Part shown: positions 10,601-16,068 of the stretch, piece after piece
How the letters are laid out: each line of letters begins with the position of its first letter
How positions within the stretch are numbered: position 1 is the first letter of the stretch
Assembly: GCF_000003605.2 (NCBI RefSeq)
Contig: NW_003136331.1
Coordinates: 38,270 to 54,337, forward strand
DNA length: 16,068 bases
Direction: 5' to 3'
From: Saccoglossus kowalevskii
Taxonomy: Eukaryota; Hemichordata; Enteropneusta; Harrimaniidae
Notes under the pieces: generated by a model
What the model was told of the DNA's origin: nothing
The model's database searches: none
The model's input: the letters and a program-made list of their open reading frames with translations, nothing else
Made by a program: the position numbers and the translations under genes

Positions 10601-10826
10601 AAGTGTAAAAAATTCCTGCAATCGTCAGATAATTGGTTACGTTTGTAAAGGCAGCCATACTTTCAGCACAGGGACTGGTTGCGCATTGGCATATTGTACG
10701 ATTCCTGGTTTAATAAAGATGTTGGGAGACAAACCTGCCAGCTGCCATGCCGTGGTTTTAGTAAGAAACATAAAATCGCTGCAATATAGATTCGCATATT
10801 TATCAGTACTTACTAAATGTTGGTAA
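1621..10826 (+). CDS. POP1: POP1, RNase P/MRP protein subunit (8 coding exons, complete)
   Basis: Largest protein subunit of nuclear RNase P and RNase MRP. It holds the RNA in shape for tRNA 5' processing and rRNA processing in the nucleus/nucleolus. Exons: 1621-1650, 2815-2977, 4216-4400, 4933-5187, 6753-6840, 7273-7835, 8548-8725, 9505-10826. All introns are GT-AG and the phases agree, totalling 2784 nt (927 residues plus TAA); human POP1 is about 1024. Domains: basic tail with KKRARV and KRKR clusters (1-60); Pop1 N-terminal region (about 66-260) with [20 protein letters not shown] (99-118) and [16 protein letters not shown] (165-180); POPLD domain (about 530-630) with GWGMAFW and FPYDFPD; C-terminal GCV_T-like part ending [11 protein letters not shown], close to the human C-terminus. 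The start is chosen because the in-frame ATG lies in a promoter-like context and splices in phase. Confidence 0.95.
1651..2814 (+). other. POP1 intron 1
   Basis: 1164 bp, AT-rich. It holds a perfect AT palindrome at 2529-2561 and an inverted pair AATCCAATTG/CAATTGGATT near 2433-2457. Nothing coding is supported; a short ORF at 2714-2926 is read-through into exon 2 in another frame. Confidence 0.75.
2529..2561. repeat. Perfect AT-only palindrome
   Basis: Two 16-nt arms of the type TTTTATAAATATTTAT around one central T. The whole is also a tandem duplication of TATAAATATTTAT. It could extrude as a cruciform or be a trace of a foldback element; being pure AT, chance or slippage is possible. Confidence 0.7.
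2815..2977 (+). CDS. POP1: POP1 coding exon 2
   Basis: Acceptor ATAG|GTCGAGATG, donor AGAT|gtaagt (strong), 163 nt, phase 0 in and phase 1 out. It encodes a charged, low-complexity segment (residues 11-64, with GHKRKRAQ and NEQEDDW) like the poorly conserved N-terminal tail of animal POP1. A second in-frame AG six bases downstream (start 2821) would remove Val-Glu. Confidence 0.8.
3101..3600. repeat. GGCCATTTTG family repeat, two ~284-bp tandem units
   Basis: Units start at 3101 and 3385, each opening TTTTCAGAT-x-x-GATTCAAAA. They share the order: paired GGCC/GCCATTTTG block, TTTTAATGAATGGGCTTCTAGAGCC, ATATCTCTGACATGCTTTGACTG, and ATTCATTATAC-TCATG-TATAGATATA. The first ~135 bp of the two units are almost identical, differing at a few positions and so fairly recent. 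A further degenerate sub-unit (TATTCAAAATGGCTGATTTTG) begins near 3531. Confidence 0.85.
3116..3142. repeat. Perfect CAAAATGGCCGAC inverted repeat
   Basis: CAAAATGGCCGAC, one T, then its exact reverse complement GTCGGCCATTTTG. It lies at the head of a repeat unit. Each arm resembles a YY1 site (AARATGGC), giving two head-to-head sites. The 3385 unit has the decayed form AAAATTGCTGACTGGCGGCCATTTTG. Confidence 0.9.
4216..4400 (+). CDS. POP1: POP1 coding exon 3
   Basis: Acceptor GTTAG|GTATC, donor GAG|gtaagg. The T from exon 2 plus GT makes Cys65, then [14 protein letters not shown] and [20 protein letters not shown] follow (residues 65-126). This is the most diagnostic POP1 block, an arginine-rich RNA-contact region. 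Confidence 0.95.
4401..4932 (+). other. POP1 intron 3
   Basis: 532 bp, AT-rich. Its middle third is an inverted-repeat element bounded by 12-nt direct repeats; the motif TTTCTGTAAT occurs three times (4441, 4610, 4791). No coding signal of its own. Confidence 0.8.
4609..4801. mobile_element. MITE/foldback-like element with flanking direct repeats
   Basis: Arms at about 4638-4672 and 4739-4774 are imperfect reverse complements. They share TGGCCATTGCT/AGCAATGGCCA, AATTTG/CAAATT and CAAGCCT/AGGCTTG around a ~66-bp loop. The unit is bracketed by identical TTTTCTGTAATT at 4609-4620 and 4790-4801, which could be target-site duplications. No coding capacity. Family not recognised. Confidence 0.65.
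4933..5187 (+). CDS. POP1: POP1 coding exon 4
   Basis: Acceptor TTCACAG|GTGCAG, donor TTCAG|gtatta, phase 0 on both sides, residues 127-211. It contains a very basic stretch ([11 protein letters not shown]) and the invariant-looking [22 protein letters not shown], then [16 protein letters not shown]. Reading past the donor gives non-homologous residues, confirming the exon end. Confidence 0.95.
5283..5456. mobile_element. MITE-like element with 20-bp perfect terminal inverted repeats
   Basis: The left end AGAGTTCCTTTTGTACCCCC (5283-5302) is exactly reverse-complemented at 5437-5456. Inside the left arm are three CCCTAA units (5300-5317), answered on the right by TAGGGTTAGGG (5424-5434). The 174-bp element has no ORF of note. 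Its ends and middle (ATAACTAT..GAGGGGCATG) resemble the element at 15495-15726, so they are probably one family. No clear target duplication could be fixed by eye. Confidence 0.8.
5540..6080. repeat. Diverged GGCCATTTTG-family repeat copies
   Basis: Repeated blocks include GATTCAAGATGGCCAAATT (5547), TGTTTGGACAGATTTG-TTTAAACTT at 5611 and again at 5881 (270 bp apart), ATATCTGACATGC, and AAATTGTGGCCATTTTGTTTTGA near 5968. Spacing and order match the intron 2 units, but identity is lower, implying older copies. Confidence 0.7.
6529..6729. mobile_element. MITE-like element ending just before POP1 exon 5
   Basis: The left end TACTGTATAATACT and right end AGTATTTTACAGTA are inverted copies with one mismatch. 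Further in, AATTTTCGCTA is matched by TAGCGAAAATT, so the arms extend about 45 bp. The centre has repeated GAAAATAAA-TCCA motifs. About 201 bp, no ORF. Family not named with confidence. Confidence 0.75.
6753..6840 (+). CDS. POP1: POP1 coding exon 5
   Basis: A short 88-nt exon, acceptor TATTTCAG|GATATA, donor CTCAG|gtgtgt, phase 0 in and phase 1 out. It encodes [20 protein letters not shown] and on to HLTNTDSG, aligning with human DLSYYCCLELKG..IDTG. It is too short for ORF calling and was found by matching phases between exons 4 and 6. Its acceptor lies 23 bp from the end of an inverted-repeat element. Confidence 0.93.
6841..7272 (+). other. POP1 intron 5
   Basis: 432 bp of A/T-rich sequence with repeated TTTTACA and AGGAAATAAAA motifs (about 7030-7140). 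Nothing else is recognisable. Confidence 0.7.
7273..7835 (+). CDS. POP1: POP1 coding exon 6
   Basis: Acceptor TTCTGAAG|GACTTACA, donor TATGAG|gtttgt, residues 241-428. It opens [15 protein letters not shown] and includes [16 protein letters not shown] and RQLWMWVHP, all with clear human counterparts. A charged linker follows (about 337-365, [19 protein letters not shown]) that is variable in the family, then [14 protein letters not shown] and WWESYYE. Confidence 0.95.
7836..8547 (+). other. POP1 intron 6
   Basis: 712 bp. AT-rich, with one slightly richer stretch (8160-8270, AAAATGGTCACTG, GGGCGCCATTC). A minus-strand ORF at 7829-8128 has no recognisable product. No element boundaries seen. 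Confidence 0.65.
8548..8725 (+). CDS. POP1: POP1 coding exon 7
   Basis: 178 nt, acceptor TTTTCAG|GACACC, donor ACAG|gtgtgt, phase 0 in and phase 1 out, residues 429-487. It contains [20 protein letters not shown], matching human [21 protein letters not shown]. Found by homology because the in-frame stretch is short. Confidence 0.94.
8726..9504 (+). other. POP1 intron 7
   Basis: 779 bp. Contains a tetranucleotide microsatellite near its 5' end; the rest is AT-rich with no recognised repeat or gene. It ends in a strong pyrimidine tract, TTTTCTTTCTTCACAG. Confidence 0.75.
8852..8902. repeat. (GTAT)n microsatellite, decaying to GCAT and GT
   Basis: About eight perfect GTAT units, followed by two GCAT variants and a short (GT)n run. 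A simple slippage repeat in intron 7, likely length-variable between individuals. Confidence 0.95.
9505..10826 (+). CDS. POP1: POP1 coding exon 8 (terminal)
   Basis: A large last exon, acceptor TTCTTTCTTCACAG|AACCC, residues 488-927 with stop TAA at 10824-10826. The POPLD domain runs from about AEHLIPGT (534) through [17 protein letters not shown] to [11 protein letters not shown] (636). Next come RPPAKRxNY-like [24 protein letters not shown], a variable acidic linker, and the C-terminal [20 protein letters not shown] and [10 protein letters not shown] segments. The stop overlaps a donor-like TTG|GTAAGA, but the human protein ends at about the same place. Confidence 0.96.
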
Positions 10827-11279
10827 GAATAATGTAGTTTTCAGAAGTTGTATATAATGAGGTTGTTGCAATTTAATTTGTCCTTCCAAATCACTGAGGG
10901 ATATCACTTATGTTGTTGACTTTAGTAATCCAGGGTCTGATAGTTTAATAGTCAGAGCCTGAGTAAAATGAGACCAGTCACAAACATTGCTAAACCATTA
11001 CAGCAGTTCAGAGAATTATTCAGACAGTCAGTTAGCAAGATGGCTTGCAACTTTGAAAAATCCTTTAAATTATCAAATATCAATTATTGAGAGTATTAAT
11101 TCCAAGTAAATGATTCTGGAGTTTATTAACCCATTGCCTGCTAACACCATTTTTTTCGCATTCATTTTGGCTATTCCCAGTAATAAGGTGGGACCCTTAT
11201 ATTGTGAATTGTTGAGGTCATTCTGCAATGACATTGTATAATTCTGCATTTTTTGTTTATTAATGTAATATATTTTGTC

Positions 11280-11285
11280 AATAAA
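11280..11285 (+). terminator. Candidate POP1 poly(A) signal AATAAA
   Basis: First canonical AATAAA after the POP1 stop, about 450 bp downstream, in AT-rich DNA with TTTTGT just upstream. No strong GT-rich element confirms it; a variant signal elsewhere could be used. Confidence 0.35.
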
Positions 11286-11489
11286 ACTTAAATTGACTAA
11301 AATGACATATTGATATCAAATCATACTTTGATGTTAATCGTACATTACATGTATAAATATGCCATATATTTTTTTTTTTAAATTGCTTTTGTGCCAGGCA
11401 ACAGTTCTGGACATTGAGTGTCACTGTTGTCTCTCCTGACTTTTTTTTGCATGTGTACATTGCAAATACTAATGCTGACACATAGTGCA

Positions 11490-11517
11490 TTAATATGGCA
11501 TTATTATGCCATATTAA
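11490..11517. repeat. 12-bp inverted repeat (hairpin)
   Basis: TTAATATGGCAT, a 4-nt loop, then ATGCCATATTAA: perfect arms. In RNA it would form a stable small hairpin if within the POP1 3' UTR, but it lies beyond the candidate poly(A) signal. Function unknown. Confidence 0.7.
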
Positions 11518-12100
11518 CCCAACAGGAACTGTAAGTGCAGGAATGTCAGTTTTAGCATCAGATACATGTAATTAACTTTCTGATTTTTATATTAATTTTA
11601 TATATTAAATATAATGACATTTGAATTGCAATGTATGGTCCTTTCATCAAATTGTAAATCTTACACAACCAATAGATGAATATTAATTGTTATTGAATAT
11701 ATATCATCAGTACTGAATATATTCTGATAATTTGTTATTGCATTTTTACAATAGATGCGTTTCAGTTTTTCTGATTGCAACAATACATACTCATGACAGA
11801 AGGGGAGGTTGATTTTATAACCAATCAATTGTGAGTCTGTTTGGCTGTTGAAAAGACATCTCTGTCTGTTGTCTCCCTGAGATACCTTACAATAATATGC
11901 ATGGATACCAGGACAGGATGTTATATAACTTCATTGGTATTACAGTAAAATATCTGTCCAAAATTGCATACTTGTAGTAATTAACATAAATTCAACCCTT
12001 TCCTTTTCGTGTGCATGTTAGCTTAGTAACTCGGAACTAGTCAATTCCTAGTAACAGTATTTTTGAATGTTTTTGGAAAGGCGCGGAACACAAATTTGTC

Positions 12101-12349
12101 TTGCCTGCATTTTTGCAGCTTCTTCCTAGCAAAAAGTGCCTTTCATATTTCAGCACATAAAAATGTGTCAACCAAGTGAGTTTGAATCTCAGGTGATCAC
12201 CACCAATTGAATTGCATTTGAGATACTGAGAGTTTGATATGAATGTAAGCATTCAAATCATTGTGATTTGTGGTTTGCATTGCATTGCATTTTCGTCGCT
12301 ACTTCCAAGCTAAAAAATTGACTTTCATATTTCAGAACATTGTGTCACC
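12101..12349. repeat. Diverged direct repeat, ~182 bp apart
   Basis: Both copies (about 12101-12171 and 12281-12349) run TTGC..TGCATTTT, CTTC(C)..AGC-AAAAA, then CTTTCATATTTCAG-ACAT and TGTGTCA. Several indels separate them, so the duplication is old. Confidence 0.6.
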
Positions 12350-12413
12350 CTCACTATGTTCATAATTTATTTTAATATTTAATCAAATTTATGTTAAGTT
12401 TGCATAGATTAGG

Positions 12414-12499
12414 TTTAGTAAAGGGGGACAGTATGGTTCAATTTATATTAATATTACCCTGGTAATATAATTGTTACCATACCTACCCCCTTTACTAAA
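12414..12499. mobile_element. 86-bp near-palindromic foldback/MITE-like element
   Basis: TTTAGTAAAGGGGG at 12414-12427 is exactly complementary to CCCCCTTTACTAAA at 12486-12499. GTATGG pairs with CCATAC further in, and ATATTACC pairs with GGTAATAT at the centre. Almost the entire length folds on itself. No coding capacity; family unknown. Confidence 0.75.
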
Positions 12500-12529
12500 T
12501 TTGTGTGGGTGCATACATGTGTGTGTTCA

Positions 12530-13260
12530 TCTGTTCCACTGATATCTCAAGAACATTATGTTGGTTTTTGATAAAACTTGATGCTCTAGGCTAATGCACA
12601 GATTTGATTAGATTTAGGTTAAAATCCATGCATATTAATTACCTAATTTGCATGATAATTAGCTAATTTTTAGCTGTTACACGTGACGACTGTTCCACTG
12701 ATTTCTAAAGAATACCACTCATTGGTACATAGATGGTCTGGACTAATGTACAGATTTGAGTATTCTGTGTAACCATCCATGCTTATTAAGTACATAATTT
12801 GCATAATGATTAGTCAGTTTTTGGCTTTTGCACTGATATCCTGAGTACAAATCACATTTCACATGAAACTTGGTACACAGATTCTATAGGACAATGCACA
12901 GACCTGTTTAGTTTTTTGGTTAAAATCTGTGTGCTTATTACTTAATTTGCATAATAATTCATAATTTGTTGGTTCTAATCGCATTTTAATAAACTTGGTC
13001 TCTAACATATTAATTACAAGATTTGCATATAATTAGTCAGCTTTTCCATCAATATTTCAAGTACTTGTCTTACTTCAATGAATCTTGATACATATATACA
13101 GTACTCTATGACAATGTGGCGATCTAATGAGTTTTGAGTCTATATATCCATAATTGATTAATTTGCATAATTCATTTGGCTCATTGGGATAATAATTTAA
13201 TGTTGAAAAACGTGCATATTGATTATCTAATTATTATTAGCTCATTTCTGATTTAAATTG
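12530..13260. repeat. AATTTGCATAAT-rich diverged tandem array
   Basis: Roughly four units of about 135-215 bp start near 12531, 12690, 12824 and 13041. Each runs TGTTCCACTGATATCTCAAG, a TTGGTACA-AGAT-like block, GGACAATGCACAGATTTG, GGTTAAAATC-ATGC, then TATTAATTACCTAATTTGCATAATAATTAGCTAATTTTTGGCTTTT. The units differ greatly, so this is an old minisatellite-like array or nested element remains. Confidence 0.75.
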
Positions 13261-13489
13261 AATTTGTCACAGAGTTGCTCTGGAATCAGACTGAAAACCA
13301 CAATGTAAAATCGAATGCATCTCTAAGTATTATAAATTTCAATATTTCATGTTGTAAATGTACATCTTACATAGCAGGCAAATATAAGTTGCCAAGCTTC
13401 TTGTTTGAAAAGCTTATGTAAAATTTTGAATTAATTGTAATGTGTCTTCAATACTCTCTCAGTACACGGTTTATTCTAAGCTTTCTTTG

Positions 13490-14170
13490 ATTCAGAATGG
13501 ATTCAAAATGGTCGCCTGGTGGCTATTTGCTTTTAATGTATGCTATTCCAGGGCCATATCTCTGACACACCTTGACCAATACTCAAACTTTATATACATG
13601 TCATACATACGAATGTTTGATGCAAGATGGCCGCCATTTTAATGTTGACAATTTATCAAAATAAAGCATTTCTGCCATTCTAGAGCCAGGTTGTGTACAT
13701 AATGGGACCTTCAAGTTTCAAATAGCTGCCTGTTGGCCATTTTTTTAACACATTTTGGTTTGTTTAATGTTTAAAATTCATCAAAATCAGATTTTGATCA
13801 TGTATGGATTGTTCAAACTTGGTTACTAGCATTTGACAATATGGAACCCCGATACATGTCTGTTTTCAGATCCGATTCGAAATGGCTGACTCGTGACAAG
13901 TTTGTAATAAATGCAGTTCCATATAGCTATATCTCTGCCATGTTCAAACTTCACTTACACATCACATATACATGGCACATATACATGTTTATTCATTTTG
14001 TTATCTGATTCAAGATGGCCAAATTGCATTTGTTTTAATGATAAAAATCATCAAAATCAAACATTTCTGCAATTCCAGATCTGGATCCCTGTTAATTGTG
14101 CATTGACACACTGGTGGCCATTTTTTTTAGTGAATGCAGTTTTAGAGCCATATTTCTGATCTTCTCTGAC
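13490..14170. repeat. Third cluster of GGCCATTTTG-family repeats
   Basis: Diagnostic blocks recur: GATTCAAAATGGTCGCCTGGTGGC (13500), TTCCAGGGCCATATCTCTGACAC (13545), GCAAGATGGCCGCCATTTTAATG (13622), CAGATCCGATTCGAAATGGCTGAC (13868), CTGATTCAAGATGGCCAAATT (14006) and GGTGGCCATTTTTTTTAGTGAATGCAG (14113). Same orientation as the intron copies. Short ORFs at 13442-13642 and 13911-14159 are translations of the repeat and not genes. Confidence 0.8.
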
Positions 14171-14999
14171 TGTTAAAAGTTTATTTCTTAAACTTGAGAA
14201 CTGCAATAACTTTTGAATATTATTTGGAGCCCTACTTTTATCGTTCAGTTCCGTTCTTCTTCCACCATTTTGTTTTCATGAGTCTGTTTAAATTGAGTTG
14301 AAGCGTTGCATGTAGATTGGGGTTTATGCGAACTGGTGGAGTTTTGATTAGTCATGTGGTTTTGCAGCCATATTGGTTATCAGTAATCTGAAAGTTATGT
14401 TGTGGCATCATACCAATATAAATAAAATGAATAAAAACTATATCATGTCACTATAATTAATTTATTGAAAAATTGCTCAACACATTCAGAATTGTTTTGT
14501 CTCAAAAACAAGTTGTCCAATTGATCTGAAATTTAGGGTGAAAACATGTCACATATGGCAAAAAAACAACTTTTTTCTTCTCAGAACCACTTTCTCCAAT
14601 TGCTCTGAAATGTAGTTGAATGAGTACCAATTTAGCAGCTTATTGCGATTCAGAATAATTTCTTGAAAAATTCAATAGGAAAATAGATTTTCCCAGCAGC
14701 CTTTTTAATTCCCTTGAGTACACTGACATCTTAATTGGATGCAGCTGATACCATTATTTAAAAATCTCTTGATGGAGATGATTTTGATTTCCACTGCTTG
14801 TGCAATTTGCAGAGAAAATGTATTTATAAAGAAAAACACACACTTGATAGAGAAAAGCTAAAATTTAAATATCGTGAACAAAATCTAAAAATAACTAAGT
14901 GTAGAAAAAAATAAGTTTTAGTTCTGCACCCAGAGTTTCGAATGGTCAACCCCTTAAGCCCTCGCACGATATTTTTTTAGGAAGGTTAGGGGGTCTTAC
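14171..14999. other. Intergenic DNA before DHX36
   Basis: AT-rich with no coding signal. A weak internal repeat, TCCAATTGATCTGAAATTTAG (14516) and TCCAATTGCTCTGAAATGTAG (14595), lies about 79 bp apart. The last ~60 bp become GC- and CpG-richer (CCTCGCACG), marking the approach to a promoter. Confidence 0.6.
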
Positions 15000-15259
15000 A
15001 AAATGGCTGCGCCCACGGAAATCTTGATTCCATAGTTGATTTTCTGACAGTTTTCTAAGATTGCAACGCAATATGTCGTAAGCAGTCAAGCTAAACAACT
15101 CGCATGACACACAGTGTTAACTGTGTATGCTAGTTAGTGTGGTTATTGCAACACATGCGTCTATTGACCTGGCGACGTTTTCTCGATCTGTTGTCAGTCA
15201 ACGCTCGTCCTGCTCAAATTACAATCCCCCTCGCATATTCCTTGGAACAAAACAAGCCA
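15000..15259 (+). promoter_or_regulatory. DHX36 promoter / 5' UTR region
   Basis: It begins with a YY1-like AAAATGGCTGC (15000-15010) fused to CGCCCACGG, near-identical to the POP1 start region. ATTGC-AAC-GCAAT at 15060-15072 is a small palindrome resembling a spaced C/EBP half-site pair. Several CpGs occur between 15060 and 15260. No clear TATA box. The transcription start cannot be placed, so which part is UTR is unknown. Confidence 0.55.
15003..15035 (+). other. Possible 10-codon upstream ORF (MAAPTEILIP)
   Basis: ATG to TAG, 225 bp before the DHX36 start. Its first five codons are identical to those of POP1 exon 1. If transcribed it would be a uORF; equally it may be only a binding-site core that happens to contain ATG. 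Confidence 0.3.
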
Positions 15260-15484
15260 ATGTCGTCGTACCAAAACAGACGAGGGAGGCGTTACATGAG
15301 AGGCGGCGGAAGGAGAAACTTCGGAAGTAGTACTGGTGCCGGCGGCGACGGCGACGGGGACAAAGGAGGAGAGATTGATCATGCTAGGGGCTACGGACCA
15401 CCCCCTGGGTTGAAAGGGAGAGATATAGGGATGTGGTATGCCCAAAGAGGTCGGCAAAGAAAAAGACAGCAAGAACTAATAGAG
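15260..15484 (+). CDS. DHX36: DHX36 (RHAU) coding exon 1, N-terminal 75 residues
   Basis: First exon of a DEAH-box helicase that unwinds G-quadruplex DNA and RNA. Seen: MSSYQNRRGRRYMRGGGRR, a Gly/Asp-rich run, then GYGPPPGLKGRDIGMWYAQRG at residues 44-64. That matches the RHAU-specific motif (human HLKGREIGMWYAKK), the helix that stacks on a G-quartet, and it is followed by the expected basic run RQRKRQQELIE. The donor is GAG|gtgagg, phase 0. The helicase core lies right of the window. The ATG at 15260 fits the human N-terminal length and composition; an in-frame ATG at 15137 would add 41 unlike residues and is less likely. Same strand as POP1, 4.4 kb after its stop. Confidence 0.88.
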
Positions 15485-15494
15485 GTGAGGGAAA

Positions 15495-15726
15495 GGGTTC
15501 CTTAAGCCCCGCCCATCTGTAAAAGTTTTTTAGAGCCCGGCCCTCACCTATAACTTTAATCCTAATCCTGCCCCTCCAGTGTCCCTCATCCATTTCAATG
15601 TACCTTGTATATACCCCATTTTGGGTCGTTTATAACTATTTCGAGGGACATGCATATGGAATTGCATTTGGGGGCTAGAATGTGAGGGTGAGTGTTATGG
15701 TTGAAGGGGGCCTTAAGGAACTCGCA
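15495..15726. mobile_element. MITE-like element, relative of the one at 5283-5456
   Basis: The left end GGGTTCCTTAAGCCCC and right end GGGGCCTTAAGGAACTC are inverted copies with one substitution and one extra base. CCCTCACC (15541) is mirrored by GTGAGGGTGAG (15682), and GTGTCCCTC (15580) by GAGGGACATG (15643). The GAGTTCCTT end and the TATAACTATTTCGAGGGACATG core resemble the intron 4 element. About 230 bp, no ORF; it starts only some 10 bp after the exon 1 donor. Confidence 0.65.
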
Positions 15727-15826
15727 CCACATACAAAATGTACCTATGTAATTGTATTTGCCCCTCATATAACTACATTTGTCTTAAAGAGGAACATATA
15801 AACATAATTTATTAACATAATTTTAC

Positions 15827-16068
15827 AATGTAATACCTAATAGTTGTTAGTGTTATCTGTTTTAACATTTTATTGTATTTTTAATATCTGTATTTCTTGT
15901 TATTGTGTTGTTGTTTTTTTGTGTGTGTATGATTATTGACCATGGTTAATGTATTTCCAATTCATTAATTTGAGTCAAATAAACTAATACTATACTATAC
16001 TATACTATACTATACTATACTATACTATACTATACTATACTATACTATACTATACTATACTATACTAT
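15827..16068 (+). mobile_element. Possible non-LTR retrotransposon 3' tail with short tandem end
   Basis: Composition and order (T-rich TTGTTATTGTGTTGTTGTTTTTTTG, then ATTGACCATGG, AATTTCCAATTCATTAATTTGA, AAATAAACT and a short tandem repeat) look like 3' ends of LINE elements. No reverse transcriptase is present in the window, so this is a weak structural guess. Confidence 0.3.
15987..16068. repeat. (TATAC)n pentanucleotide array at window edge
   Basis: About 16 perfect TATAC units without interruption, running off the end. Perfect units imply recent expansion; the true length is unknown. Confidence 0.97.

Larger units (their letters stand above)
10827..12412. other. POP1 3' UTR and proximal intergenic DNA
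   Basis: AT-rich, no coding signal. Seen here: a candidate AATAAA at 11280; a hairpin TTAATATGGCAT/ATGCCATATTAA at 11490-11517; and a diverged direct repeat, TGCATTTT..CTTTCATATTTCAG, at about 12101-12171 and 12281-12349. The minus ORF at 12037-12252 overlaps that repeat and is not credible as a gene. Confidence 0.65.
15485..16068 (+). other. DHX36 intron 1 (partial)
   Basis: Begins with donor GTGAGG. It holds a MITE-like element (about 15495-15726), AT-rich DNA with a retrotransposon-like 3' tail, and ends in a TATAC array at the window edge. No acceptor for the next exon is present. Confidence 0.75.

Noticed and set aside
13442-14159. Two plus-strand ORFs
   Set aside because: Both consist of GGCCATTTTG-family repeat sequence; the peptides have no recognisable domain.
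15194-15593. Minus-strand ORFs opposite DHX36 exon 1
   Set aside because: Shadows of the GC-richer coding exon; the plus strand carries the RHAU-specific motif.
1-16068. A new defence, CRISPR, toxin or mobile gene system
   Set aside because: I looked on both strands: no CRISPR-like spaced array, no transposase, reverse transcriptase or nuclease domain, no tRNA or rRNA. All coding evidence is explained by RIDA, POP1 and DHX36.

Overview
This is a window of animal nuclear DNA. The genes are split by GT-AG introns of about 0.4-1.6 kb, non-coding DNA is AT-rich and full of short repeats, and promoters show animal-type motifs. Both multi-exon reading frames look most like vertebrate and invertebrate animal proteins. 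The repeats suggest a marine invertebrate, but I cannot name the species or phylum.

Three genes can be read. (1) Minus strand, 1-1298: the 5' end of RIDA (UK114/YjgF family, reactive imine/enamine deaminase). Exon 1 is at 1298-1234 and exon 2 at 75-1; the gene runs off the left edge. (2) Plus strand, 1621-10826: a complete POP1 gene (RNase P/RNase MRP protein subunit). It has eight coding exons that join with consistent phases into 927 codons plus a stop. (3) Plus strand, from 15260: the first coding exon of DHX36/RHAU (DEAH-box G-quadruplex helicase), recognised by its glycine/arginine-rich start and the RHAU-specific motif. The rest lies beyond the right edge.

RIDA and POP1 are head to head with 322 bp between their start codons. 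The gap holds a CACGTG E-box, an inverted GTGAC/GTCAC repeat and a perfect TCTCGCGAGA element, and POP1's ATG lies inside a YY1-like AAGATGGCTGC. As I recall, the human genes are arranged the same way on chromosome 8, so this looks like an old, conserved bidirectional promoter. The DHX36 upstream region carries the same 15-nt block found at the POP1 start.

Introns and the 4.2-kb POP1-DHX36 gap contain several repeat types. One is a roughly 270-285 bp family built around GGCCATTTTG/CAAAATGGCC motifs (introns 2 and 4 and 13.49-14.17 kb). Others are an AATTTGCATAAT-rich array (12.53-13.26 kb), at least five inverted-repeat (MITE-like or foldback) elements, and microsatellites. The window ends inside a TATAC pentanucleotide array. 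I see no prokaryotic, viral or CRISPR content and no full-length autonomous transposon. The most notable signals are regulatory and architectural, not a new enzyme system.
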